A stretch of 64,000 nt of DNA, taken from positions 201,414,400-201,478,399 of the forward strand of contig JAIOJX010000026.1 in assembly GCA_022376925.1 (NCBI GenBank), given 5' to 3'. Within the stretch, counting starts at the first letter, position 1, and each line of letters starts with the position of its first letter. Origin of the DNA: Tragulus kanchil (lineage: Eukaryota; Chordata; Mammalia; Artiodactyla; Tragulidae). A model generated the notes under the pieces. That model saw only the letters and a program-made list of their open reading frames with translations. It was not told where the DNA came from and did no database searches. This document shows positions 11,115-22,863 of this stretch, piece by piece. The position numbers and the translations under genes are program-made.

Positions 11115-11811
11115 TGGCTAATTCTTTTTTTTTTTTTCATTCTTTATTTTAAAGGTTTTACAGAGTTTTGTTGTTCACAGACATGTATGTTCCCAGATCA
11201 GTCATATGCATATCCATGGTCCCCACCCTCCGAGTTCCCCCCATCCCACCCCTCCAGACCATCGCCCCAAGCCATTGTGAGCACTCCTATTCCCTTAGCA
11301 CAATGACAATAGCTATCTTTTCCACACATGACAGTATAGGTTTCCATGTTACTCCCTCCATGCCTCCCCCTCCCTATTTCTTCCCCACAATGTCGCTACG
11401 TCTATGCTCTGTCTGTTTTTCCATGAGTTCACTGAATGTGTTATCAAGACTGTCCTACTAGATTCCATATATGTGTGTTAGTATACTGTATTTGTCTTTC
11501 TCTTTTTGACTTACTTCACTTTTTATGATAGGTTCTAGAGCCAGCCACTTCATTAGGACTGAGTCTTCTGCATTTGTATTAACAGCTGAGTAGTATTCCA
11601 TTGTATATATGTACCAGAGCTTCTGGATCCATTCATTCGTCGATGGACACCTAGGTTGCTTCCATGTTCTGGCTATTGTATAGAGAGCTGCAATGAACAT
11701 TGGGGTACAGGTGCTTCTTTCAGTTTTGATTTCATCAGGATATAAGCCTAATAGTGGGATTGCTGGGTCATAGAGTGCTTCTATTTTTAGTTTTTTAAGT
11801 GGCTAATTCTT
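11115..11811 (-). mobile_element. L1 LINE 3' end, 5'-truncated, with target-site duplication
   Basis: A ruminant L1 inserted on the minus strand. The poly(T) at 11125-11137 is its poly(A) tail, followed by the 3' UTR and the end of ORF2. The body ends near 11799 by 5' truncation. The 12-bp direct repeat tggctaattctt flanks it at 11115-11126 and 11800-11811, the mark of target-primed reverse transcription. Together these support a single complete insertion event. Confidence 0.93.
11458..11700 (-). pseudogene. L1 ORF2 C-terminal remnant
   Basis: An 80-codon open piece on the minus strand. It encodes the conserved L1 ORF2 C-terminal segment ([16 protein letters not shown]..., [12 protein letters not shown]) and ends at the natural ORF2 stop at 11458. 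The endonuclease and reverse transcriptase were lost through 5' truncation, so it is non-functional. Confidence 0.85.
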
Positions 11812-12750
11812 AACCTTCAAACAGATGACAATGAAGATAAAAGAAAATATTCATTGACCACATGTATTCTAAGTTTCAGAAATTATAGGATTTCTTAGGC
11901 CAAATAATTTCCTATTCATAGCTAAGAAGTCTGTGTTCTAATGATTTATGTAGTCATCTTTGTCTGAGGGTGAAAATTATCCTAAATATTTTGTTTTTTT
12001 CTTTCTTCATCCACTCCATTTGATCTACAGCTAATCTCACATCTGGAGATATAACATTTATAGATTCTAAAATAAGATTAACTGACAATTTGCTTCTCTT
12101 GTTTTTAGAGCATGAAGAAATTTTCCCCTGGCAGCGGGGAAAGACTAATGACAGTATCCAAAACTGAACTGGTAAATTTTTGCCGGGTATTTGACATCTA
12201 CAAAATGATATCACTTTTTTTTTTTTGGCTTGAAATATCTAGAGGATTTCCTACTTGCTATATAGACATTATTGTTTGGGGGGTTTTGTTAAATGGTATC
12301 TGAGACTGAACAGAGCAGAACTTTCATGGCACTTGAACACGTAAATGGAAGACATATCGCTGCCCTCACCCTGTAAGCAGAAGCTTGTCTCAAATATACA
12401 TTCCAGAAGAGCCTCCATGTCCAAACCAGAGGCATGAAGAATTAGACTTTATATCTAGACTAGGCTTTTAAACACATCCCCATGAGAGTATTAAGATTTA
12501 TAATTTTGTTTTTTGGTAACATTCTGTTTCAGTACACTAAAAGTACTGGAACAAAAACATTGAAATTTTGTCTCCCAGGGTTTTATGAGGACTCTATTTA
12601 TACGATTTGAGCAGGGGAAAAGAATCTAGAAGTTTACAGCTAAATCAGTGCTTGTAAGATTTCCAATTTGTTCTCCTTGGACAAATTATAATAAGCTAAA
12701 TGCTAGAATATTACACTAAATTGAAATTTGAAGGTTTTCTTGAGTCTGAG

Positions 12751-12756
<6 letters not shown>

Positions 12757-12796
<40 letters not shown>
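12757..12796. repeat. (GT)n microsatellite
   Basis: About 20 uninterrupted GT units, followed by an imperfect tail to about 12820. It appears on the minus strand as poly Thr-His in a chance frame. The partner locus in the second copy is at 13873-13910. Confidence 0.95.
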
Positions 12797-12797
<1 letters not shown>

Positions 12798-13866
12798 TGT
12801 GTGTGTATGCGCATGTGTGTAAAATTGCACACTGGAGATGACTGATGGAAATTGTTACATTGACTAAACTCCTAATGGAAGACATAATAGCTAAAGAGAC
12901 CAAAATCATTTATTTTAGCATTTTTGTGCTATGCCTTTTTGACTAGCAAAGCTTTATAATATGCATGCGCAGGAGCCATGGTAGAAATGTCCCTGCTTAA
13001 CTCGTTTTGAATGATCATAGGAAGTAATTTCTCCTCAACCAGTATTTAATAGGAGAGGAGAGTTTATCTCTTTGGTGTATTCAAGACCTGTGTCAGTTAC
13101 ATCAAGTTAAATAAAGCTTAAAAAATCAAAGATCCAAAGATCTACAGCTAATCTCACATCTGGAGATATAACATTTATAGATTCTAAAATAAGATTAACT
13201 GACAATTTGCTTCTCTTGTTTTTAGAGCATGAAGAAATTTTCCCCTGGCAGCGGGGAAAGACTAATGACAGTATCCAAAACTGAACTGGTAAATTTTTGC
13301 CGGGTATTTGACATCTACAAAATGATATCACTTTTTTTTTTTTGGCTTGAAATATCTAGAGGATTTCCTACTTGCTATATAGACATTATTGTTTGGGGGG
13401 TTTTGTTAAATGGTATCTGAGACTGAACGAGCAGAACTTTCATGGCACTTGAACACGTAAATGGAAGACATATCGCTGCCCTCACCCTGTAAGCAGAAGC
13501 TTGTCTCAAATATACATTCCAGAAGAGCCTCCATGTCCAAACCAGAGGCATGAAGAATTAGACTTTATATCTAGACTAGGCTTTTAAACACATCCCCATG
13601 AGAGTATTAAGATTTATAATTTTTTTTTTTGGTAACATTCTGTTTCAGTACACTAAAAGTACTGGAACAAAAACATTGAAATTTTGTCTCCCAGGGTTTT
13701 ATGAGGACTCTATTTATACGATTTGAGCAGGGGAAAAGAATCTAGAAGTTTACAGCTAAATCAGTGCTTGTAAGATTTCCAATTTGTTCTCCTTGGACAA
13801 ATTATAATAAGCTAAATGCTAGAATATTACACTAAATTGAAATTTGAAGGTTTTCTTGAGTCTGAG

Positions 13867-13872
<6 letters not shown>

Positions 13873-13910
<38 letters not shown>
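13873..13910. repeat. (GT)n microsatellite, second copy
   Basis: About 19 GT units, one fewer than in the first copy. Carried by duplication 5. Confidence 0.95.
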
Positions 13911-13911
<1 letters not shown>

Positions 13912-14221
13912 TGTGTGTGTATGCGCATGTGTGTAAAATTGCACACTGGAGATGACTGAAGGAAATTGTTACATTGACTAAACTCCTAATGGAAGACATA
14001 ATAGCTAAAGAGACCAAAATCATTTATTTTAGCATTTTTGTGCTATGCCTTTTTGACTAGCAAAGCTTTATAATATGCATGCGCAGGAGCCATGGTAGAA
14101 ATGTCCCTGCTTAACTCGTTTTGAATGATCATAGGAAGTAATTTCTCCTCAACCAGTATTTAATAGGAGAGGAGAGTTTATCTCTTTGGTGTATTCAAGA
14201 CCTGTGTCAGTTACATCAAGT

Positions 14222-15242
14222 ATAAATAAAGGCTTAAAAAAATCCAAAGGACTTCCAGAATGACTGTAGGCTACAAGAGTAAGAAGACAGCACCAACAAT
14301 GTGGCATATTTATAAAAACTGGCAAACCACAGACTGAGGCTGGGGACGGGAAGGCGAGCCACCTTGCCTCCGTTTGTCCCAGTGCAAAAGCAGTTCAATC
14401 AAGTTAGAGCCTGATCTGCTGGGAAAGTACGGTTAGCAGTCTCACAATTATCACTGCTGTTCAGTTGTAAAGGAAAGAAGGGGTTTTTGTTGTTGTTGCT
14501 ATATTTTGTTTTGATTTGAAGGAGTGTTTCAGCGAGGTTCGGAAGAGGAAGTTAAATCCATGCCAATGTATCTCTGTTTTTTGTGGGTATTCCCTTCTCT
14601 CTTCTCTAGAGCTGGGAATTTCCCTCCCTTTCTCCATGCATAACTCCCTCCCCCACCCAGCTCTTCAGTAGAGCAGAGTGCGAATAAGCCTTTTCCTAGC
14701 TCTGTGGATTCCTTTTTAGGGAATCCACACATAAACAGAACGTTTTTGATCTATTTGAATACAGTACAGCAATTTAGGTAGAATTTTATCCTTCAAAGAA
14801 TCTTTTTTTCCCACCCCAAGAACATTTTCTTACTTGATTATCTCCAAGTTAGCGTATAGTTTTTGTAATTTTCAATTAGAAATTCACAGTTTTGTAAATT
14901 TAAATTAGTTTTAAATTTGAAAATTTAAAGATTGTATATTAACCATCATTCATTATAATAGAATAGAATAAAAACATAAAAATAATAAAGCAGTGCTTAT
15001 AACCTGTTTTCAGTTCCCTCATTTACAGCACTTTGCTGAATAGTTATTGAACATTGACATTTTCCATCACCTGAAATCATATTTTTATTTAACTGTAAGA
15101 TTTAAAAAAGCTTCAATAATGCAGCAATAATTTTTTCCCATTTTCAAAGATAGGAATAATTAAAAATAGTTTTTATTCCGAATAATATCATTTAATGTCC
15201 CTAGGTTGGCTCTAGGAGAGTTCGATGCTGGTAATGGATTGT
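14222..15242. other. Unassigned single-copy sequence
   Basis: Contains a short G/C-richer stretch near 14340-14420 and a strongly AT-rich stretch from about 14760 to 15180. A 67-codon minus-strand frame at 14529-14732 looks like chance. No repeat family recognised. Confidence 0.45.
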
Positions 15243-15922
15243 AGCTGTTCATGTTATTTCTTGTATAACACATTCAAGTGTATTTTACACTGAAGTTATT
15301 AAAAAGCAATCTTGACTCTACTCTGGGCTTGACTATGTCCCTGAGGGCCAAAACAATAAACATATGCACCTTGAATAATTTATTCGTCTCTACAGAACTG
15401 GACTGGGGAAAAGGATCAGTATTACAGGGGATGTCTGTGGCCTCAGGCTCCAGTATAACTTGGTAAGGCCCTAGTACTGATCTTGTTTCCATTTAAATTG
15501 ACATTTTTTTCATCATGACATTGTTTACATTAAGATTTTTTTAAATTACTGCATTAAAACATTGTTCCTCTAGGTTACTGAATTTTGGAGACCTCCTTAA
15601 ATTGTGTGCCTAAGGCAAATGTATCAGCCTCAGTCTTGTCTGGGACCAGCTTTTCTGTTTTGCCCCTGTTTTCCACAGTCTCTGGAATGAGTATTGAATC
15701 ATCTCTAATAATTTGGGATGATTAGGACCTGAAACAGTGCTCACACAGAATAGTTGTTTGGTAAGCGGTTAATGATACTGATAATGAAGACTAGCTAATC
15801 AGTCAAATCTAGACTTTTTCAACAAGAGTCCAGTGATAACGAGCCTCAAGCATTAGTTCCTGAGAATAGTGGACTCCTCTACCTGAGCCGTTGCTGACGC
15901 AGCTCAGAGGAAGCCCCTGCCC

Positions 15923-16285
15923 CTTTGAACTGTGGTGTTGAAGGAGGCTCTCGAGAGTCTCTTGGGTTGCAAGGAGATCAAACCAGTCAATCCTAAAAGA
16001 AATCAACACTGACTATTCATTGGAAGGACTGATGCTGAAGCTGAAGCTCCAATACTTTGGCCACCTGATGCAAAGAGATGACTCATTGGGAAAGAGCCTG
16101 ATGTTGGGAAAAATAGAAGGCAAAAGGAGAAGGATGAGGACGAGATGGTTGGATGGCATCACTGAGTAAATGGATATGAGTTTGAGCAGACTCTGAGAGA
16201 TGGTGAAGGACAGGGAATCTTGATGTGCTACAGTCCATGGGGTCACAAAATGTTGGAGACAGCTGAGTGATTGAACTGAGCTGAG
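15923..16285 (+). mobile_element. BovB 3' end
   Basis: About 360 bp of the BovB 3' terminus, from the tttgaactgtggtgttg region through the conserved tccatggggtcacaaa box to the tgaactgagctga terminus. 5'-truncated. The minus-strand open frames here are shadows of it. Copied at 17045-17407. Confidence 0.92.
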
Positions 16286-17044
16286 GAAAAAATGGAGAGG
16301 AAATATAAGAGGGTGTGCTTTTGGCCACGTTCAGGGCCAAAACAATGAAATATGCACCTTGAAATAAGCTGTTCATGTTATTTCTTGTATAACACATTCA
16401 AGTGTATTTTACACTGAAGTTATTAAAGCAATCTTGACTCTACTCTGGGCTTGACTATGTCCCTGAGGGCCAAAACAATAAACATATGCACCTTGAATAA
16501 TTTATTCGTCTCTACAGAACTGGACTGGGGAAAAGGATCAGTATTACAGGGGATGTCTGTGGCCTCAGGCTCCAGTATAACTTGGTAAGGCCCTAGTACT
16601 GATCTTGTTTCCATTTAAATTGACATTTTTTTCATCATGACATTGTTTACATTAAGATTTTTTTAAATTACTGCATTAAAACATTGTTCCTCTAGGTTAC
16701 TGAATTTTGGAGACCTCCTTAAATTGTGTGCCTAAGGCAAATGTATCAGCCTCAGTCTTGTCTGGGACCAGCTTTTCTGTTTTGCCCCTGTTTTCCACAG
16801 TCTCTGGAATGAGTATTGAATCATCTCTAATAATTTGGGATGATTAGGACCTGAAACAGTGCTCACACAGAATAGTTGTTTGGTAAGCGGTTAATGATAC
16901 TGATAATGAAGACTAGCTAATCAGTCAAATCTAGACTTTTTCAACAAGAGTCCAGTGATAACGAGCCTCAAGCATTAGTTCCTGAGAATAGTGGACTCCT
17001 CTACCTGAGCCGTTGCTGACGCAGCTCAGAGGAAGCCCCTGCCC

Positions 17045-17407
17045 CTTTGAACTGTGGTGTTGAAGGAGGCTCTCGAGAGTCTCTTGGGTTGCAAGGAGAT
17101 CAAACCAGTCAATCCTAAAAGAAATCAACACTGACTATTCATTGGAAGGACTGATGCTGAAGCTGAAGCTCCAATACTTTGGCCACCTGATGCAAAGAGA
17201 TGACTCATTGGGAAAGAGCCTGATGTTGGGAAAAATAGAAGGCAAAAGGAGAAGGATGAGGACGAGATGGTTGGATGGCATCACTGAGTAAATGGATATG
17301 AGTTTGAGCAGACTCTGAGAGATGGTGAAGGACAGGGAAGCCTGATGTGCAATAGTCCATGGGGTCACAAAATGTTGGAGACAGCTGAGTGATTGAACTG
17401 AGCTGAG
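17045..17407 (+). mobile_element. BovB 3' end, second copy
   Basis: Same element as 15923-16285, carried by duplication 6. It differs at four or five bases in the aggcctggcgtgctgc-like region near 17340. Confidence 0.92.
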
Positions 17408-17441
17408 GAAAAAATGGAGAGGAAATATAAGAGGGTGTGCT

Positions 17442-17720
17442 AGTGGGTGGGCCACAGTTTACAGGTTCAGTGATCTCACTGAGACCTCTTTAAGAACTGT
17501 AGAAAAACATCTAGAAACAAGCTCTCAGAGAGGAAGACATATCTCATGTTTTTCATTGGTCAAAGTAGACCAGTGAGGTTGTTACTGTACCTCATATCTG
17601 AATTATATTAGCGACCCTCAAGAATCTCTATGGGTTCCCTCTAGCCAGTGCGCTGGTCCAATGTCTCTATGTGTCAGTCAGAAGCTAACATAGTGACTCG
17701 TTCGCCTTTAGTGTCCACTG
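17442..17720. other. Unassigned single-copy sequence
   Basis: Nothing recognisable between duplication 6 and the next SINE. Confidence 0.4.
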
Positions 17721-17727
17721 TGGCTAT

Positions 17728-17944
17728 CCCCAGTGGCTCAGTGGTAAAGAATCTGTCTGCAATGCTGGAGATGCAGGAAACAAGGGGTTCAATCCCTGCA
17801 TCAGGAAGATCCCCTGGAGGAGGGAATGGCAACTTACTGCAACTTACTGCAGTGTTCTTGCCTGGACAATCCCATGGAAAGTGGGCCCTGGAGGGCTGCA
17901 ATTCAGTGTTCAAAAGGATTGGACATGACTGAGCACACAACACA
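17728..17944 (+). mobile_element. Bov-tA SINE, near full length
   Basis: A tRNA-like head (ccccagtggctcagtgg, B-box-like ggttcaatccc) followed by the BovB-derived half (gatcccctggagga through the 3' end). A small internal duplication of caacttactg occurs at 17830-17850. A possible 7-bp target-site repeat, tggctat, lies at 17721-17727 and 17945-17951. Confidence 0.9.
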
Positions 17945-17951
17945 TGGCTAT

Positions 17952-18559
17952 AGCTTTATAACCACAGGGACAATAAAAGCCATGTTATTGGAAGTTTGAG
18001 TCTTCCCAATATCCCCAGCCCTGGAAACTGTAGCTCCCTAACCAGAGTAATTTTTCATATGTTCAAGTCAAGCTTTTGTTTCTTACATTGACTGATCCCT
18101 TGGCCTCATAAGCGGTTCTTGTGGTTTTCAAATATTGGCATTCTTTTGGTCATTTTAGAGCCCAGTTCAAATACTGTTAATACTGCTACAGGAGGACCTT
18201 ACAATGACTAGCACAGCTTTCTTCATTCTCAAATGAAGTGCTATATGAATATCTTTCTCTTCAACTTTTATTTCTCTTTGAAAAAGGATATACTTCTGTC
18301 CCGCAAGTGAAGGGCATTTTATGTCATGAAAGTAAAGGGCGTGAATCTGGGCCCTCAGCTTTCTCTCACATCCTGCAGCTTGGCAGTTCACACAACCAAA
18401 CCACAAATGGAACTAATGTCTCATTATTGGCTTCCCATCACATCTGACCTATTATGAATCAGCCCCCTTTCCCTATCAATATCAAATTTGGCTTGTTCAG
18501 GATGTGAAAACATGTCATTTCTTTTCCCGTTTCATCTTCATTCTCTTTGTTGGTTTCTC
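17952..18559. other. Unassigned sequence, right half duplicated
   Basis: No gene or repeat recognised. The part from 18219 on recurs at 19313 (duplication 7). Confidence 0.4.
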
Positions 18560-18684
18560 TTTGTTGTCAGTAGTGTCTGACTCTTTTCTGACCCCATGGA
18601 CTGTAGCCCACCAGGCTCCTCTGTCCATGGGATTTCCCAAGCAAGAATACTGGAGTGGGTTGCCATTTATTTCTCCATTCATTC
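18560..18684 (-). mobile_element. Bov-A type SINE, 3' part, inverted
   Basis: Minus-strand BovB-derived half of a Bov-A/Bov-tA SINE, with the ccatggactgtagcccacc box and gcaagaatactggagtgg. The tRNA-like head is missing. Copied at 19652-19776. Confidence 0.88.
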
Positions 18685-19651
18685 TCTTTACAGCAATTAA
18701 TTTTGACTTTTAACTCTTGGCTTGTAGTAAATTCTAGGCTGGCAATTGAAACTTGGAAAGAAAAATGAGTGAAACAGAAATATAAAAGACACCTTTCTCC
18801 TTGTTTCCTTCCCTTCTACTTCATCTCATCCCCCTCCCCATGGAACATGAGTCTGGTAGACCCTACTACCACATCCTTGTTCTTTATTCTAGATATTTGT
18901 GTCACTCATGGTTTCTTGTGCTCTTTGGTCAACATAATGTTAAACAGTCCTCAAATCTTGAGAATTCGTCATTTGGTGAAGATAACGCATGATTAAAAAT
19001 TTAGAACAAAAGGTTCTAACACTTCCCCTGTAATTATAGTTTAATTTATGGTCTTTCAAGGAAAAATGGTTAAATGATCAGTCAAGGTCTCTGTTTTAAA
19101 ATTAACAGGGGTCATTCTAGCCTTTCTTTCTTATTTGTCTCACTGCCAAGTAACTTCTGTATGAAGGATAATGGTCAGAAATAGCTTCTTTATTTAGCAA
19201 ATCCAAAATTAAACACTCTCTTCAGCAGCTGAATCTCTCTGCCTCCATGTAGATAACCATCTGCTTGTCGAATGCTCATTTCTGTAATGGCTTGACTTTG
19301 GTCACCATGAAGTTCTTCATTCTCAAATGAAGTGCTATATGAATATCTTTCTCTTCAACTTTTATTTCTCTTTGAAAAGGATATACTTCTGTCCCGCAAG
19401 TGAAGGGCATTTTATGTCATGAAAGTAAAGGGCGTGAATCTGGGCCCTCAGCTTTCTCTCACATCCTGCAGCTTGGCAGTTCACACAACCAAACCACAAA
19501 TGGAACTAATGTCTCATTATTGGCTTCCCATCACATCTGACCTATTATGAATCAGCCCCCTTTCCCTATCAATATCAAATTTGGCTTGTTCAGGATGTGA
19601 AAACATGTCATTTCTTTTCCGTTTCATCTTCATTCTCTTTGTTGGTTTCTC

Positions 19652-19776
19652 TTTGTTGTCAGTAGTGTCTGACTCTTTTCTGACCCCATGGACTGTAGCC
19701 CACCAGGCTCCTCTGTCCATGGGATTTCCCAAGCAAGAATACTGGAGTGGGTTGCCATTTATTTCTCCATTCATTC
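19652..19776 (-). mobile_element. Bov-A type SINE, second copy
   Basis: Same element as 18560-18684, carried by duplication 7. Confidence 0.88.
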
Positions 19777-20031
19777 TCTTTACAGCAATTAATTTTGACT
19801 TTTAACTCTTGGCTTGTAGTAAATTCTAGGCTGGCAATTGAAACTTGGAAAGAAAAATGAGTGAAACAGAAATATAAAAGACACCTTTCTCCTTGTTTCC
19901 TTCCCTTCTACTTCATCTCATCCCCCTCCCCATGGAACATGAGTCTGGTAGACCCTACTACCACATCCTTGTTCTTTATTCTAGATATTTGTGTCACTCA
20001 TGGTTTCTTGTGCTCTTTGGTCAACATAATG

Positions 20032-22297
20032 TTAAACAGTCCTCAAATCTTGAGAATTCGTCATTTGGTGAAGATAACGCATGATTAAAAATTTAGAACA
20101 AAAGGTTCTAACACTTCCCCTGTAATTATAGTTTAATTTATGGTCTTTCAAGGAAAAATGGTTAAATAATCAGTCAAGGTCTCTGTTTTAAAATTAACAG
20201 GGGTCATTCTAGCCTTTCTTTCTTATTTGTCTCACTGCCAAGTAACTTCTGTATGAAGGATAATGGTCAGAAATAGCTTCTTTATTTAGCAAACCCAAAA
20301 TTAAACACTCTCTTCAGCAGCTGAATCTCTCTGCCTCCATGTAGATAACCATCTGCTTGTCGAATGCTCATTTCTGTAATGGCTTGACTTTGGTCACCCA
20401 GGATCTGGTTGGAACCCACCAGTGATGAGAATGTACAATCATATGAGATAAATCTTTTCATTTCAGAGAGGCTCTAATCCTAAGGAATGCTTCTTTTCTT
20501 TCTTTTTTTGTATATGGAGCTGCAATCTCTCTCCTTGTGATACTGATCCTCTGATTCTCATTTAGCCTACAAAGTAGTGTTTCGCTACATGCTCTGTAGC
20601 CCACCTGGAACAGAGTCACTGTTGTTCCTGTGGAAATGTGGTTCCTTGACTCTGCTCCACCAGGGGCCATTTGAACAACAGCTGGTAGCTACAGAGCTCT
20701 GGTCCTTGCTTTCATATGCTTTCATAAGATCCCCCTGCGAGGGTATGCTTGAAGATCAGTGCTCTGAAACTGAAGAAAATAGCAAGGTCATGATCTCTTA
20801 TCGACTTCACCCTTCAAATAGTTGGAAAGAGGTATTACTATCACTGTTTCTCCATGCCATCTGTTCTCCAGACCAAGCCTCTAAGTTTTTTCAAAAAATG
20901 ACTCTAAGTCTTACTCTCTTTGAGGTGTTTTCATTTTAATGAAGCTTCTCCTAAAATGTGATGGTCCAAACCAAGTATAGTGCTTCTAAATGTGCCCTGA
21001 CAGGGGTGGGAGGTGGACAGAATGAAGGATTCGATGTTCCTTAACATAGAAACTATATTCTTATAAGAGAAACTATTAATCAAATTAAAAGTTTTTTTAT
21101 TTGGTTCAAGAAGATCAGTTAGGCACTTAATTTTAATGTTTCTTTGACATGTACACTCTACTTAAACAGTCCTCAAATCTTGAGAATTCGTCATTTGGTG
21201 AAGATAACGCATGATTAAAAATTTAGAACAAAAGGTTCTAACACTTCCCCTGTAATTATAGTTTAATTTATGGTCTTTCAAGGAAAAATGGTTAAATGAT
21301 CAGTCAAGGTCTCTGTTTTAAAATTAACAGGGGTCATTCTAGCCTTTCTTTCTTATTTGTCTCACTGCCAAGTAACTTCTGTATGAAGGATAATGGTCAG
21401 AAATAGCTTCTTTATTTAGCAAATCCAAAATTAAACACTCTCTTCAGCAGCTGAATCTCTCTGCCTCCATGTAGATAACCATCTGCTTGTCGAATGCTCA
21501 TTTCTGTAATGGCTTGACTTTGGTCACCCAGGATCTGGTTGGAACCCACCAGTGATGAGAATGTACAATCATATGAGATAAATCTTTTCATTTCAGAGAG
21601 GCTCTAATCCTAAGGAATGCTTCTTTTCTTTCTTTTTTTTTGTATATGGAGCTGCAATCTCTCTCCTTGTGATACTGATCCTCTGATTCTCATTTAGCCT
21701 ACAAAGTAGTGTTTCGCTACATGCTCTGTAGCCCACCTGGAACAGAGTCACTGTTGTTCCTGTGGAAATGTGGTTCCTTGACTCTGCTCCACCAGGGGCC
21801 ATTTGAACAACAGCTGGTAGCTACAGAGCTCTGGTCCTTGCTTTCATATGCTTTCATAAGATCCCCCTGCGAGGGTATGCTTGAAGATCAGTGCTCTGAA
21901 ACTGAAGAAAATAGCAAGGTCATGATCTCTTATCGACTTCACCCTTCAAATAGTTGGAAAGAGGTATTACTATCACTGTTTCTCCATGCCATCTGTTCTC
22001 CAGACCAAGCCTCTAAGTTTTTTCAAAAAATGACTCTAAGTCTTACTCTCTTTGAGGTGTTTTCATTTTAATGAAGCTTCTCCTAAAATGTGATGGTCCA
22101 AACCAAGTATAGTGCTTCTAAATGTGCCCTGACAGGGGTGGGAGGTGGACAGAATGAAGGATTCGATGTTCCTTAACATAGAAACTATATTCTTATAAGA
22201 GAAACTATTAATCAAATTAAAAGTTTTTTTATTTGGTTCAAGAAGATCAGTTAGGCACTTAAATTTTTTAATGTTTCTTTGACATGTACACTCTACT
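20032..22297. repeat. Duplication 8: clean tandem pair, unit about 1.13 kb
   Basis: Left copy 20032-21161 abuts right copy 21162-22297 without filler. The offset grows from 1130 to 1135 through longer T runs in the right copy (20502/21634 and 21130/22262). At the two sites distinguishing the copies of duplication 7, this third copy carries the first-copy bases (g and t), not those of its immediate neighbour. Confidence 0.97.
20577..20939 (+). other. Open frame of 120 codons, probably chance
   Basis: An ATG-to-stop frame with no domain I recognise, no coding-like composition and no splice or transcript context. An identical protein is predicted at 21709-22071 only because of duplication 8. 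I record it because a gene finder would report a false pair of paralogues here. Confidence 0.35.
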
Positions 22298-22596
22298 ATT
22301 TTATTTTTGGATGCTTGGGTTCTTCATTGCTACATGCGAGCTTGCTCTAGATGCAGAGAGCAGGGCCTACTCTCTAGTTGTGGTGCACGGGCTTCTCATT
22401 GCAGTGGCTTCTTTTGTTGTGGAACACAGGCTCAAGGCACACAGGCTTCAGTAATTGCAGCACTTGGACTCGCTAGTTGTGGCTTCCAGGGTTGGTTGCT
22501 CCATGGCATGTGAAATCTTCCTAGACCAGGGATCAAGTCCTTGTCCCCTGCATTAGCAGGTAGATTTTTATCTATTGTGTCACCAAGGAAGCCCTA
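22298..22596 (-). mobile_element. CHR-type tRNA SINE, inverted
   Basis: On the minus strand: the tRNA-like head at about 22520-22596 (ends caaggaagccc), then the CHR-2-like body with the 'cttctcattgcagtggcttct' unit, and an A/T-rich tail at about 22292-22310. The right edge of duplication 8 falls at this tail. Confidence 0.88.
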
Positions 22597-22863
22597 GCCA
22601 TGGAAATTTTGATCAAAAAAGAAATAGCTTAAGTAAACTGGATTTCCAAAATGAAGAAGATTCTTAAATTAGCTTGAACCTTATGTATACTCAAACACTC
22701 ATCATTCTGGATTGATTGACAATTTGGAATTCTGGGTAGTTGACACAGGGTTAAGATAAAGATATCTTGGCCTATTTATGCTATGTGGACTCAACAAGCA
22801 AAAAATAGTCTAAAAGATTACAAGGACATAATTAACTTACTTGAGAGAACACATTTTTAAGCA

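Larger units (their letters stand above)
12022..14221. repeat. Duplication 5: tandem pair, unit about 1.12 kb
   Basis: Left copy 12022-13107, right copy 13139-14221, offset 1117 falling to 1114. The filler at 13108-13138 is a corrupted version of the true right flank (14222-14252): both read roughly 'taaataaa-gcttaaaaaa-tc-caaag'. The left copy therefore decays into low-quality continuation before the right copy starts. The copies also differ in (GT)n length, in T-run length near 12509/13621, and by t/a near 12846/13960. Confidence 0.96.
15243..17441. repeat. Duplication 6: tandem pair, unit about 1.12 kb
   Basis: Left copy 15243-16319, right copy 16367-17441, offset 1124 falling to 1122. 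The 47-bp filler (16320-16366) contains a corrupted copy of unit-internal sequence, a cagggccaaaacaat...atgcaccttga block matching 15344-15374. Differences cluster near 16219-16230/17340-17352. Confidence 0.96.
18219..20398. repeat. Duplication 7: tandem pair, unit about 1.09 kb (first link of a triple chain)
   Basis: Left copy 18219-19306, right copy 19313-20398, offset 1092-1094, 6-bp filler atgaag. Two transitions separate the copies: g/a at about 19076/20168 and t/c at about 19202/20294. The right copy overlaps the left unit of duplication 8, so 18940-19306 exists three times. Confidence 0.97.

Noticed and set aside
12757..13910. CRISPR-like or other regularly spaced array from the two GT tracts
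   Set aside because: They are one microsatellite seen twice through duplication 5. There are no short direct repeats with unique spacers.
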